Origin: Pyxicephalus adspersus
Taxonomy: Eukaryota; Chordata; Amphibia; Anura; Pyxicephalidae
Direction of reading: 5' to 3'
NCBI RefSeq assembly: GCF_032062135.1
Contig: NC_092869.1
Coordinates: forward strand, 46,792,163 to 46,856,162
Length of the DNA stretch: 64,000 nucleotides
Shown: one piece after another, positions 34,621-47,856 of the stretch
Position numbering within the stretch: position 1 is the first letter of the stretch
Layout of the letters: each line of letters starts with the position of its first letter
Program-made: the position numbers and the translations under genes
The notes under the pieces: generated by a model
What the model saw: only the letters and a program-made list of their open reading frames with translations
The model's database searches: none
Told to the model about the DNA's origin: nothing

Positions 34621-35034
34621 ATAACACTACGCACCAATATTTGCAAACTTCTGTCCCTGACAGATTTCTGCCCCCATACCTTCTTCTGTATGCTAATTAT
34701 ATTGACTTTCAGTTTAGATTCCCTTTTAGACAAACTAGGGCCCCGGGTAAATATGAAGTGGGGGCCCAAATGCACAACATTCCAGCTTCCTGCCTTTTCT
34801 TAATTGGGGCACTAAAGATGGTGGGGGCTCTGGTCAATACTTAGTCTGCCCTACTAAAACCGTCCCTGCTTCCATCTTCCATATGTTAATGTTTTGCCCC
34901 AGTAGTAGTATGGCTCAGCCAATCCGTCCGACTATGACAACTATGACAGTTCTGGTTGAATTTGGCACTGCCCAAAGCTGCACCCTCTAATGCTGAATAC
35001 ATTTTGGATGATATTTTGGATGCATCAACACTAT

Positions 35035-35259
35035 GGTCCTGATTTACTAAAGCTCTCCAAAGCTAGGGAGAACACACTTTCATCAGTGAAGCTGGGAGAT
35101 TTAGAAAACCTGGAATGGGTCTGGTTCAGGACTCAAAACATTTGCTAGCAAATAGCAAATGACTTTGAAGAAATAAATTTCAGGTTTCCTGGATCACCCA
35201 GCTTCACTACTGAAAGTGTATCCTCTCCAGTCTTGGAGAGCTTTAATAAATCAGGCTCT
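35035..35259. mobile_element. Palindromic MITE (CCTGATTTA family), copy 1
   Basis: GGTCCTGATTTACTAAAGC at the left is inverted as GCTTTAATAAATCAGGCTC at the right. Inner arms CACTTTCATCAGTGAAGCTGG and CCAGCTTCACTACTGAAAGTG also pair. Non-coding, about 225 bp; copies also at 36847-37053 and 63277-63485. Confidence 0.8.
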
Positions 35260-36784
35260 ATGTCCGAGTGGGACAAGATCAAATTTACTTTTTATTTTTA
35301 GTTTTGCATAGAGGGTTTGAAGCCATGTCAAGTTTTTATTAATGAAACCATCATATTCTATCCTGCTCACACTTTTCACAAAAAAGTGCGCGGTGCACAA
35401 CAACGGTTACATTGCATAAATCCAAATGGCAAAAATGTCAGCACTCATGGTTCTATGAGAATCCCTTTATTGTGGTTCCATACTGACCTTGTGTTTTAGG
35501 GTACAATGGTCCTGATGCCCCTGGTCCTAGGACAGAAAATGAAAGCAGACTAAAAATTATTGGAGTCAAGATGGGAAAAAAAATTCCAGTGGGACATCGC
35601 ACCAGTGATGGTCCAAGGGGAATATTTCCTCTTACCATGTAGATATTTCCTCTTACTTCCTTTTGTGCTTTAAACACAGTGAGTCTATGTAAATTTCCCT
35701 AGTAGGAAGCATTTAAGCGTTGTACTCAATAAAGGAGCAGCACTATCTATTTACCTGGAGGTCAGCTTTAAGTTTTTCTTTTTGACGATGGAATATAGCA
35801 TAGGACAAAAATAAAGTGTAAGCAATAAAATGTCCACATTGCTTCTGCAAAACTTTACCATAAAACACTGCAGCCATGCAGGGACAATCGGTACACACTG
35901 ACAAGATGAATTGATTAGAGTACAGTATGGAGCTGCTGCAGAACAAGATTGCATTGATCTCCATAGCAGTATTGGTTTCACAGCGAGTTTACAATAGCAT
36001 GGACGTACCTTGGAAATACGGTCACATCTGAAGATTGCAGTACAGACAAATCACCCCAGCCAGCAATTTATTCTAAGAGCCATCAATGACGTGTAAAAGG
36101 AGTGATAACGCCATAAAATAAGATTCTGCTTTGGAGGTGAAAGATTTTTCCTAATTTTTTTAAATAACCAATAACATTTAAAATATAGCATAAACATTTT
36201 TCTATAATATATTATCCTCTGTGGTTCTCTAATAAGGGATTATTTTTGCAACCAGTGCTGCACTGCACCCTACACACTTAGGGCTTTTCATCACCAAGAA
36301 TATCCAATAGCACCTCACACATTGGAAAATCACTATAAGCAACTGGATAAGTGGTAAAAAACATATTTAAACAAACACGAGCTAACCCCATAGTCTTATA
36401 TCACCAATATGTGAAATTTGGGTTAACTGAGATCGTCCTATTGGAAATCTGATTTACATGCATTGCTTCACATTTATGGTTTGTTGCATTAAAAGTTGCA
36501 TGGCATATTTTTGGTCTGTTTTGGTGCATTGGCAGTTCATGTAATAAATGGGCTGATTTGACACAACACATATAACACATTGCAACAGGAAGAAAAGATA
36601 TGGATGAGTCTTTAAGGAATATTGGACTCTGCCTGGTCCAAGATACTATTGGTGCTCATTGCTTATTATAATTCTGCAATATATAAGCTCTGCCCAATTT
36701 CCTTGTATTCATTCTTGTATTCATTAGTATATATCAGCATTATTTTCAGCAACAGCAGATCAGGGTACCAATGCTGCTTACACA

Positions 36785-36789
<5 letters not shown>
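35260..36789. other. Unique AT-rich stretch
   Basis: No gene or repeat recognised. Confidence 0.4.

Positions 36790-36839
<50 letters not shown>
36790..36839. repeat. (TA)n microsatellite, 50 bp
   Basis: Uninterrupted TA dinucleotides directly abutting a palindromic MITE. It produces the IYIYIY tracts of the open frames on both strands, which are not genes. Confidence 0.95.
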
Positions 36840-36841
<2 letters not shown>

Positions 36842-36846
36842 GCATT

Positions 36847-37053
36847 GGACCTGAATTTCTAATGCTTTCCAAGACTGGAGACGATAGACTACCATGGAAG
36901 AACCTGGGTGATTCAGCAAACCTGGAACAGATCTGCTCCAGGACTGAAAACAATTGCCATCTAATACCAAATTATTTTTAAGAGACAAATCCCAGATTTG
37001 TTGGATCACCCAGTTTCTCCTATGACCTCCCATGAGCTTTGAGAAATCAGGCC
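36847..37053. mobile_element. Palindromic MITE (CCTGATTTA family), copy 2, decayed
   Basis: GGACCTGAATTTCTAATGC and GAGAAATCAGGCCTC are the mutated ends; GGGTGATTCAGCAAACCTGG and ATTTGTTGGATCACCCAG are the inner arms. Confidence 0.7.
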
Positions 37054-37523
37054 TCATGTATACTGGGTGGAGTTGTCCCATTGAACATTCTCCAATTACA
37101 AAATTGTGTTGCTGATAATCATAGACTATTTAAAGATCACCCGACCTGTGAAGCTAATGAACATTGCAATGCTTGTAAAAGTTAAAGCTAATCCCTTTTT
37201 AGTTGTAATTTCTCGAGTAACAATGGGATTTTTGCATATTAACAACATGACACTTGCAAGTGTTTATTGCTTTTTAATCATAAACAAATAAAAGTTCATT
37301 TAACATTCGAAAAGTCTGTGCCAGCTAAACTGTTATTAGCAGATTCCCAAATGCTTCAACTCAAACATTGGAACGTGATACAAGGCCCATTAACCCATTA
37401 AAAGGAAACTAAGTGAGTAATATGTATCACAAGAAGAGGTCAAGGAGAAATTAAAGGAGCTTCTGGAACCATTGGGGGTGATTTAAAGCCCATCTATCCA
37501 GGAAATAAATGGTGACCCTGGGT
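37054..37523. other. Unique stretch
   Basis: Nothing recognised. Confidence 0.4.
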
Positions 37524-37814
37524 CAGTTTTTCTCAGCCAGGGTTCCATGGAACCGTTGAGTTCCTCCAGAGGTTGCTGGGGCTTCCATGAACAATTTGCG
37601 CCTCTCAGGTCAGTTTAAGTGACTCCAATGATATTTTTGGCTATCTGTAATGATGACATTGTTCCCACTGGCCAACAACATAAGAGGAAATCTTCCCACT
37701 TACCACCACACTAATATACTGTGAGCTGTGGAGATAGTAATTATAGACGGGGCTCCCTGAGACCTGAAAGTAATTTCAGGGGTTCCTCCATGATAAAAAG
37801 GTTGTGAAACGCTG
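37524..37814 (-). mobile_element. hAT MITE (GTTTCTCAACC family), near full length
   Basis: CAGTTTTTCTCAGCCAGG opens and GGTTGTGAAACGCTG closes the 291-bp element. Interior phrases (ACCACACTAATATACTGTGAGC, CAGGTCAGTTTAAGTGAC) are the reverse complement of the copy at 47577-47856. Flanking octamers are too diverged to claim a target duplication. Confidence 0.8.
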
Positions 37815-40800
37815 CTCCTGAGCTGTTGTTTTGCAGAGAAATTCAAATGAAGGCAACGGCACATGCCTGGCAAAGCAAGACGAGATCTATCTGATAACAG
37901 GTCCACTTTAAGTACATTTCCTAATGATTTCTTTTGCTTTATTTTCCTGGGTTTGATGTGGGTTACCAACATTGTTTTTAATGCAAATATATGTAAATAT
38001 TTTTCCATCTCACTGAACATTTACAAGGAAAAGTAAAACATTTTTTGTTCAAATAATCTTGAAGGTTAGGAGTCATCTTAAAAGCCTTCACCTCCCTGAG
38101 TTATGTTTGTCACCGAAGCTCATATTGTCAAATTTAGCCCTAGCCGTTCCTATGAATACACTTAATCAAGTGAATATTCAACAATGGCGCAAATTAATCA
38201 AGTGGGAATAGCTGGCAATGTGTACAAAGGTGGGACAATTAGAAAAGGAGCGCGTCTGCATGAAATCCCAGCGTAAAGAAATTAGTCAATACAGAAAAAG
38301 ACTAATTCAATTACGTCTCGCTTACTGACTATTCTGAGGGCATTGGTTGGGGCTTTGTAGCATTTTTACTGAAATTAAACTTTATTTCAGCAGATATGGC
38401 GGTGCGCCATTTCCAACAAGAGATAATAAAGCCACTGAATAAATCCAACTTTGGATTTTTAGGTTTATTTTCTTTGTTTTCATACAGTCCAGTAAAGTTC
38501 CATCCAATTTTCTATGGAGATAAGTATCTCCATAAAAGAGAGCTATACCCTGTACAATAATTTTGATTGACTAGACACAAAATGTTCACAACCTTGTATC
38601 TGATCAGGCTGCTTTACCTACCATCATATATAGATTGAAGCATGTTTAAGATATCAATACAGACGTTTCAATATAAACGTTGCAATGTTACTTTGTATCT
38701 CTTTGCTTTTTCTTATAAAAATCCTTTCACCTCACATGGCAACTCCCAGCTGTCATTTTGACAGTCATTAAACTTGACAGTGGAAGCAACAAGTCAGGGA
38801 AAGGAGATGAGCATAAGAGATGCTTTGTTCAATGTTTTTAGAATGTAACTTGTATGTAGAAAAAATCCTCACATAGAGTATTTCTAAACCTCGTTTTACT
38901 TTTAAACAGTGAGGGGAATAGTAGAACACCATTAGGTTTCATCACGTTAATAGTTTTCATCCTTCCTGTCCTGAATCTTGAAATCGAAAAATGCAAACAG
39001 TATACGTACCTGAATTTATCCAGCCTGGAATCCACCTTCTTCCCTGTGCCTTCTTTGACTTCACAAAGTTCCTCCTCTGCCAACGGGTGGCCACTGATCA
39101 TGTGACATTATCCATGGGGGCTGGCTCTGTATGCGGCACCATTGTGCCAAGCTCTACACGACACAAAGTTTACTGTAAAATATTCACACAGATATTTCAT
39201 GCACTTTCATCATAAACTTTGGGATCTTCCAGCAAATATACAATTCAAAATATTCAATAAAAAACACAGAAAGACAATTTCAAAGAATTGCTAAGGGGCT
39301 TAAATTTGTTTTTACAGAAAAAGGAAATCTCTAAACACCTCTCATCTACTTTATCCACTTCAATCTTCTTTGGGATTTTAAAGTGTCAAATCCAATTTTT
39401 GAACATTTAGCAGAGAATTAGAATTTTCAATTTCAGATATTTATCTAACTTAGAAGAAAAAGTTTTCCTGAATAAATGTATTACATTAGAATAATATTTC
39501 ATTCTTTTACAAGAAAATGGAAAAATAAAATTATTACTGTGTAGCAAATGTGATAAAAAGGACAAAGATTGATAGAAAAGGGGGAAATTAAGTTATAGGG
39601 GGTTTCTCAAGATTGACCAATTTTTATCCCATATTGGATTCAATTGGAAGTGTGGGACTCAGTGTTTACTCACGGTTCACACATTTTTGTAATTGAATAA
39701 CAGGATTCTAGATACCAAAGACCCAGAAATTGTGAATGTTAAAGGCATTACATTTTCCAAACAATAATTACAACGTAATCCTTCTTTTATTAACACCAAT
39801 AAACAAACACATTTTGGGAAGATTTTAAAACAATTCGCCCAAAATATTGGATGGTAGCTCTCAATTCCTCTTTTGAAGTGTTTCACAGAGACAATCTGCT
39901 TCCACCGGACGTTTTGAGACCTATGCACCCACGGAATGTAGTACAACATCAAAAATCGGTCACTACTCGCAACGTTTGTTTATTTTCTAATTAAAATTCA
40001 ACAAAATCAATATTCTACTCATTAACCATCTGAGATGTCAGTCATATATCCAAATCAATTTGGGAGAGACTATCAGTTCATAGTCTTCTTTTCTTGTGTT
40101 ATAATTTGCAGTATGAAAGCCAGGATGTCAGCTATATGAGGATGAGGTTAGCTACATGGGATAGTAAATGGGGCAATAGGCATTCGTGTCCTCCTCCTAA
40201 TCATAAAGGATCTTTGGAATCTGGCTTTCCAAAAAAGAAAGCATGCAAAATGTAGTTCCCTTTCAAAATTGGATTACCAACTGCCCCAATGATGGGTAAA
40301 GCCATAATTATTGTGGAGGGCATCATCCCCACAACATGACCTCAGTGAATTTTTGAAATTGTGAAGCCCCCTTTAATAAGTGGATAAGTGGGCTTTTATT
40401 TACTTTTGTAGGGTCCAGAGATTTCCAAATATGAGATTTAAATATGCTAATAGTGAGATGTTAGGTAGCATGATATGATGAGCCTACACAGCTGTCATAT
40501 TGTGCTACGGATAACGTCACTGCACATGCCTAGATCAAAGCTGGAACAAATCTGAAAGGTAGCATGATCCGATAAGAGACCGGACGTCATCCATCTCCCC
40601 TGGTGCTGAAGGACAGGTGCTCCCACTGGCTGAACACAATGACAGAAGCTCCATCCAATGTTCTCACAAAAGAATGTAGTAAATATAAAACAATTAAAAT
40701 GTGCAACTAACATCACCTTCTTCTACAAGTTCTCTGCTTTTAGATAATAAACAAGAAAGATGAAATGCTAAGGTTAAGGTGTGTTCTTGATGTGTGCCCA

Positions 40801-43800
40801 GGATTTTTTCATCTTTCCAATTTTAACCCATAGGGTTGTAAAAAATATATAAGCCAGATTACAAAAAATTCATTGGCTGACCTAGACCTGAACCTATATG
40901 GCCTCTCCACATGTTCATGCTTGGCTGCCCCCTCTGATATAGAGAACATTCTACAGAAGGGGGTAGGATGCAGAGATCCCTCGTTCCATACCATTGCCAC
41001 ATATTCAGAGATTTGTAGAACTCTTTATCGCATTGCGCTCTGTACTTGGATCTTCTGATCTACTTTGCCAATTCTTAATGATATTCTACACTGCGCTCTG
41101 TTTACTTTAAAAAAGAAATAACTATAGTACCTGCAATGCAGCATTATCTAGGAGCCAGTCTGGGAATAGCTGTCCAGGATGTCGTATCTGGATGTAGCCC
41201 TGTGGCAAAAAAGGTAATCAGATTGATTTTTCTTACTACTAGAGCTGTGTGCTGTTTTACTTATGTTTTCAGCTGTTTGGCTGAATAGCAAATAACACAG
41301 ACAACTGCTTCTGGTTTATCAATTACACTCAGCATTATGTTGGGGATTGCCAACAGCCAACATTCCAGAAGTTCACGGAGAGCCCATATGAAAATGCATT
41401 AGGTTGACCCATTCATTAACGAGGTCATTAAAGCCTATATACCCAGAAAGATAACAGCATGAGTATGACTCAGTTTAAAAAAAGAAAAGCTTGGTATTTG
41501 TTAAATAGATGTTAAATAGATTTTAGGTCATTTTTTTAAGCCTATTTTTGTACACATTAAACAATGACGGCTAAAAAAATAGTGCAAAATGTTTTTCATC
41601 TATCCACTAAGGCTGATAATCTCTTCCAGGTATATTCTATTTATGTGCACTCCCGCAATGTCCACATGAATTTTTTGACAAACATGTACCGTGCCTGCAT
41701 AATAAATGTTAAAATGGCAACAGGCAGTCTATATCAGGAGGCTTTGGGACCGGATAACAATGCAAAATTGCACAATTGAGCGACAGAAACTAAGCACTGA
41801 CACTTAGGAACGGCAATAACAAGGGCTTTCATGGCAGGATAATTTATCAAAAAGACTTTGAAATCACATAAACATGGTAAAAATAATGTTGGAGTTAAGT
41901 TAGAGTCTACATCTGTATTAAAGCTGAATTATAATTGAAATAAAGCACTAAGCTGCTCTCACCACCGCTGAAGGACACACTTTTTCCATACTTCGAAATA
42001 AAAAACAAATAATAATGATTGTGTAGTTCCATTCCTATTCCTAAGAAGAGAATTGTATTCTAATTCAATAGAAATGTGTACAATCCTGGAATTTTTCATC
42101 ATAGAAGTATAATTTTATTGTAAATAGGAGCTCAACCCTTCAATAGATCCATGACCACCGACGCCCAGTTCCAGGATCCAGAATTCCATGGCCCAGAACG
42201 AAGGGAAATGTAATCAGATTTTGTTGTAAATATCATGTCCGATCAATGCAATGAGCTGCCCTGTCATGACATGAACGGAATATTTTTCAGTCAAAAAGAT
42301 CATTAGTGAGATGTAAGTCAGCTTTAATGATCCGACTGCTGTATTTTAGGTGGGAAGGGTGATTGGCAGCATAGATCGTCTTTTTAGAACTGACCAGAAA
42401 ATGAGCGTGTATATTCCATGCTGGAAAACATCGACCGAAACGTTTGAAAAAAAAAATGACAAATAGATGGCTGACCTCAGACATGATAGAATGGCCTTTA
42501 AACGAACATTTTCACCTCCATATGGAAAACATAATGTAATAGTAATCAGTTGGGAGTTGGTGATTCTCCTTGTGTATGCTGAGTTATTAAAGTTGTTTAA
42601 TGGACCATTAGAAAGGCTAAACCCCAGTCACTGGGCAAGCGTGCATTCCCAGTCCTTTAATAGTGATCTTTGGTTAGAAATGCGAGATGGAGCCAGCTGG
42701 GATACCACTTTATAAAGCGTTCAGTGCATTATGCATCGAGAATCCTACATACTTCTGGAAAAGGGTATGCGTCAGGTATGGGCTTGGCTCGGCCATACAA
42801 CTGGCGACTGCATGACCACTTAGTCTATTACTCAAAAGCATCATTCTAGGCAACAACCTTGAGGATGAGTTAGGTTCACAAGCTGTTGTTGACCTACCCC
42901 ATTACTGAGATTGTCTCCTATCAACCTCACTCTGATTCCATCCCTGGTTGGCTGGCATCTGCACAGGGGTATCTGGGGGTTACAAGCAGAGAGCCATCTT
43001 CAGGAAAGCCTCAGCAAGGAGCTTTTGTCAACACCAAAAGTTATTTAGGCCCTTTTCACACTTCCGGTTGGGAAGTTCATGGTTAGCCGCTCCCAGGTGC
43101 ATATCAAACCGTTATGCACCCAGGAGGAGCAAACTGCACCACATACCACTACGTTAGCAGATGTTGCCACCGAGTTTGCACTGGTGATGTGTTCTTCCTC
43201 CAATGGAGGAAAATTAATAGGCCAAAAGCAGCATGCCGCTTCCCGGAGCTGCGCCACATCCTCAATGCAATCACATGCGAATGAGTATACAAAATGGTTC
43301 CCAATGGAATGAGAGCAGTTGGGAGAGTGGTTGTGCCTGGATTAAAAACACTGCAGTCAACCATAAGTCTAAAATGGCCCATGAATTGAGTTGTAAAACA
43401 TGCAGAGAATTGTATAATGAGCCTTCAACATACTCCTGTATAAGGTTATAGCCTAAAGAATATGTAGTATTGTGAATTCGGCCACCATTCGTGAATGTTG
43501 CATCCTCAGAAGTTTTAGGGTAGATTTGAAATTCAAAGTGGTTGAATACAGAAATTAGATGTTCGGACCAACCACAGAAGGTTTGAAATTGCATTTATGG
43601 AACTTGGTGGAAAAAAATTGAAAGGCTTGCTGTAAATTCCTGTAGGTTTTTATGGCAGCCAGTGGACAGCATTACTGTTGGCTGATAGTTGTCCGCCAAT
43701 ATCAGAGGTGCCATGATACTGAGTGATAGACCATAATAGGAAGCACCTGTCCAAGGACCTTTATGGCAAGATCATCAGGGTTTATTATAATACCTTAGAT

Positions 43801-44311
43801 TTAAAAAGACTTTAAACAACTTTTGAAATTACGTTATTGTGTTAAAGCTTTTATGAGATTTTAGAGATTGTGTTTAGACCTGATTGAAGATACTTCAATT
43901 TTACTTCTTTAATCTTCGGCTGGAGCCAAAGGCAGTCACTATTAATCCCCTCTATTGACACACTCAGCAAGAAAACGGATGGCAATTTTCCAAAATTAAT
44001 TAATTTTTGGCAGTGTTTAAATCCTTTTGCAAATCACTACAGTGTTCTTTCTACTACCTATGCATCACAATATTGCATGTTCTAAAAATGAATCATTAGG
44101 ATATATCCCAGTTTTGCTGATATTTATCTTCTCTGCATTTTGACTATGTAATCTGGACACCTGAAATACAAAAATGTAATTTATTGAAGCTTTGTAGTTC
44201 TTAGATGTGATGGCTTTTTCTTTATTCAGTTCAGTAAATTAAGTGTGTACTTGCATAACAAAAATCTATGGGTATTTGATTTCAATTAAAGAGTTAGACT
44301 CCTTTTCAGTT
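37815..44311. other. Long mostly unique region; candidate conserved block at 38120-38420
   Basis: No gene is recognisable across this 6.5 kb; open frames are below 110 codons and lack known motifs. 38120-38420 is repeat-free and contains CAAATTAATCAAG, ACACTTAATCAAG and AGACTAATTCAATTACG, suggesting a conserved non-coding element. A semi-repetitive stretch at about 43040-43270 (AGGCCCTTTTCACACTTCCG) may be a MITE end. Confidence 0.3.
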
Positions 44312-44700
44312 TTTTTTTTAAACATTCATATATAAAAGAACAGGAAAACAGGGGTAAAGACAATTATAAAAATAACAAGACATAAAAAAGAATAAACAAA
44401 AGTATATGATACACAATACAAGCCGAGCTGTATGTTCAACCATAACAAGAAGAAAGCAATTATGACAGCATTGAATAAATACATTTTCAAAAAGCAAAGA
44501 TAAAACAACAGAACTTTTATTGGCAATTGAAGAGCAGGGTCCAGGTGGCGTCTACATTCATGGGAATCCCGAAACAGCATCCATGCACCCCAGGTTGAAT
44601 CAAATTTCTTTATCACGCATACAAGACATAAGGTCCACCATTTTCATCGTTTGAGCCTTTGTTGGGGATAGTCAGCCTTTCGCCACCATTTCCCCACTCA
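44312..44700 (-). mobile_element. Possible retroposed 3' end
   Basis: The plus-strand left edge is a 9-10 base T run (44309-44320), which reads as a poly(A) tail on the minus strand. It is followed by an A-rich untranslated-like region and then a more complex segment (CCCAGGTTGAATCAAATTTC, TCCACCATTTTCATCG). The minus-strand frame 44326-44616 is hydrophobic because of the A/T bias, not because of a recognisable membrane protein. Identity of the source is unknown. Confidence 0.3.
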
Positions 44701-46860
44701 AACTGAAATTAATGGACAATTCTAAATTTATATTTTTACATTTAAATTTAGTTTTAGTTACCAGAAAAAGGGGAAAGGTTTTGTATGGGAACACCTGTTT
44801 TAAAGTAGCTAAAACCTATTACACCCAAAAAGATCCACTGCCACTTTTATGGGCAACTAAGCAATATGGCCAATATTCTCAATAGCCAGTCCAATAGGAT
44901 TTAAACGATATTCTGCTTTTCTGAGGTGGGAATGGGGTGAACTGAAGGACCAAGCTTAGAATACAACAATGGAGAACTTTCAATCATTTGTTCTCATGAC
45001 TCATACTTTTAAATCGAATTAATCAAACATTGAGTTCACTGAACCTCAAAGAGCATTTAATGAACTCCTCACATACCAAACCTGGGCATCTTCAGCCATC
45101 TCTTCTGGGTAAACCAGTCATGTTATTGGAAAGATAAATGGCAACAAAATCTGTCCGGTGTGCACTAGGCCTAAGAGTGGGTTACCTCCACTTTGGAAGG
45201 CATCTACGTTTCTGAAAACAGAATTGAAGAAACACTCCTCAACAAATGGACACAAATGTTAGGAAAAAAAACATTTTCTACACTATCCAAAATTGTAAAA
45301 ACTTTTATAGATCGATTTTTTAGATATACCTAATAACAAACATAAATATATATTTATATATGAATGTCTATGCATAATTTACATCATTGCTAACAGGCAC
45401 TTTGAGTCTCAAGGCCAGCAGGCATAGCCTTTAATAATTAACCTGCCCTATGCATTGTATAGGATTCATATTAGTAATACGTAAGTCACTATATATGCAA
45501 ACACCAGTCATTATAAAATCTGCTAACCACCTCCAATTTATTTCTCAGCAGAAACCAGTTTCTCTTTCCATTGGGGCATTGCTTTCAGACGGGGTTTCAT
45601 AACTGCTCGGGTAGATGTGTATTTCATGTATAATATGTGTGTATAGTGTGTGTCATTGTAAATACACATAACAAAGCAATTGCTGATCCTTACAGTGTCT
45701 CCAGTTACAATTTTGAGTTCTGTTATTCCTTCTGTGGGCAAAAGTGCCTCTGCTTGAGATCATCCAATGGTGCATCGCCATTGGCATTGTCACATCCGTC
45801 TTCATCTTCAACAGAGGGCTGTGTGTAAGCTCTTGAATGATATCAGTGCAGTGTGGCTGCATTGGTTGAGCCATATGGCCAATCCAACCGGTGGTCGTTG
45901 CAAACTGGTAAATTCCACTGGCTCGAGTGACTAAGCCATACATTAAATCAGTACTTATACTCTACTTCTGCAAGCTTCCCGGTACTCCCCAAGTCATCCA
46001 GTGCCACAGTAATGTCCCTCCTTATCATCCCAGCCCCACAAAGTAAACATCAAGAACTCCCGGGAGGTGGTCATGGTGAGTTAGAAGCCTTGGCTAAAAA
46101 TCTCCACTTCTATTAAATTTTTTAATAACAATATCACTAATTGTAATAATACATTTTAATAGGCTTCCATTTACTTTCTTGTTGTCTTACTGTATGTGAG
46201 AAACATTAAAATGCTAACATTAGTGTCATTGACAGGTAAAGCCTGAGCTTTAGCCAATTCCAACAACTGATTTTGACAGCTGTCAATGTCTGCTGAAACG
46301 ATCGGTTGAGCCAATAAATAAAAAATGAGCTCCAAACCGAGGCCATTTAAACCTTTATTTTGAAGATATGAGTTCTGACTTGGACTTTCCTAATCATATT
46401 TTACTCTACAGATTTCTTGATTCATCAAACTTGGATCCAATGCAGAAATATTTGCATTCCGCTGACCTGTCCATCTCAATTGCCTGATGAATTGATGGTA
46501 CTGGTTGCTTACACAATAAAGACGGGGTTCTGGCAAGATCAACAAACATTTATTGTACTTTATGAAAATGTTTTCAGCCTTAAAAATTTTGAAATGTGCA
46601 GCCAGTACATTTTAGGACTGGTAAGCTGCAAAATATTACATTTTTACTTTTGGTTTTAGATGTGTTTAGAGGTGATGTTGTGTAGATGCCGCTCATCCAA
46701 CACGTCCTTGGGGACCTATGTATCCAGCAGATGTCAGTAGAACACTCAGAAGTCTACTTTCAATGCGAAGGACACAGTTCATCTTTCCATGGCTGTGTTG
46801 ACTCATTTCTGCTGTCTGTAAAGATGCTCTTGACATATGAACTTCGTTTTCTTACTGCAG
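44701..46860. other. Unique stretch
   Basis: No gene or repeat recognised. Confidence 0.4.
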
Positions 46861-46989
46861 GAAAGAGGGAGACACTCTCAGAATGCTTATTTGCTTGGCA
46901 CCGTATCTGTCAGCCGGCAGAAGATCCTCAGAATTACAGGGAGATGATGGAAAATAAACATCCATCCATCTCATTTCAAATATTACTGT

Positions 46990-47140
46990 AAGTCCGTCTA
47001 ATCACAGAATGGCTGTGCTGTTTTAATTAAAAGGCTGCTAGATTACAATAATTAAAATAAATGATTGCTGGCATTAGCTGTCCCGGGTGACTTTATTCAA
47101 AAATTGGCAATTTCCTTCAAGTGCATTAAATTTTATTCTT

Positions 47141-47144
<4 letters not shown>
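46990..47144. other. Candidate conserved non-coding sequence
   Basis: TGTTTTAATTAAAAGGC, ACAATAATTAAAATAAATG and GCATTAGCTG occur within 100 bp of unique sequence. Homeodomain-like site clustering suggests an enhancer; inference only. Confidence 0.3.

Positions 47145-47181
<37 letters not shown>
47145..47181. repeat. Poly(T), 37 bases
   Basis: Uninterrupted T run. No retroposon body could be attached to it on the minus strand. Confidence 0.9.
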
Positions 47182-47188
<7 letters not shown>

Positions 47189-47576
47189 CCCTCTTGGTAG
47201 CGGTAGATCATAGATAATCAGCTTAAATATCTTGTGAATGTAATTACAGGCAGTATATTAATGATTTAATATTTGATTACTTAGATAAAAGGAGAAAAAA
47301 AAAAGAGTTTAGAAAGAGCTAAATCTGCATTTGTTAAAAAAAATATTTTAAAAGAGTTTATCCAAAAGGTCCGGAATTTCCCTATAGGCTTGTAAAACCC
47401 TTAGAGTTATACAGAATGCCTATTCTTGGTTGTCTTCTGTCTTCTACTGAGACTGGAACCATGATTTTGATCTTAAAAAAATTCAAGGGCCTAGGGAGCC
47501 AATAGTGGACTTTGCACTTTAGTGAATACAAAGTCATTCAAACAGAATTTTAATCTATTTTTTGGATGCATTATAC
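47182..47576. other. Unique AT-rich stretch
   Basis: Nothing recognised. Confidence 0.4.
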
Positions 47577-47856
47577 CAATGTTTCTCAACCTTTTTATCA
47601 CAACGGAACCCTTGAAATAACTTTCAGGTCTTGGAGAACCTCTTCTATATTTACTATATCCACAGCTCACAGTATATTAGTGTGGTGGTCAGTGGAAAGA
47701 ATTCCTCTTACATTGCTGGCCAGTGGAAAGAATGTCACCTTTACAGATAGCCAAAAAGATCATTGGTGTCACTTAAATCGATCTGGAAGACACAAATTAT
47801 TGATTGCTCGAGGAACCCCCAGCAACCTCAGAAGGAATCCTAGTTGAGAAACACTG
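47577..47856 (+). mobile_element. hAT MITE (GTTTCTCAACC family), reference copy
   Basis: CAATGTTTCTCAACC at the left and GTTGAGAAACACTG at the right are the terminal inverted repeats, close to the CAGTGTTTCTCAAC-type ends of hAT elements. Between them lie TCCACAGCTCACAGTATATT, two CAGTGGAAAGAAT phrases and GGAACCCCCAGCAACCTCAG. 280 bp, non-coding. Flanks TTATAC and TAATAC may be a worn target duplication. The 93-residue frame across it is not a gene. Confidence 0.85.

Noticed and set aside
36622..37081. Frames with IYIYIYIY tracts
   Set aside because: Translation of a (TA)n microsatellite.
42400..42450. Another hammerhead-like site (ACCGAAACG)
   Set aside because: No CTGANGA core precedes it at a suitable distance.
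44326..44616. Hydrophobic 96-residue minus-strand frame resembling a membrane protein
   Set aside because: Hydrophobicity follows from an A-rich tract read on the other strand; it looks like an untranslated region of a retroposed sequence.
46686..46991. 101-residue frame as a stand-alone gene
   Set aside because: No domain and no conserved features; only the internal 127-bp exon-like part is kept as a weak finding.
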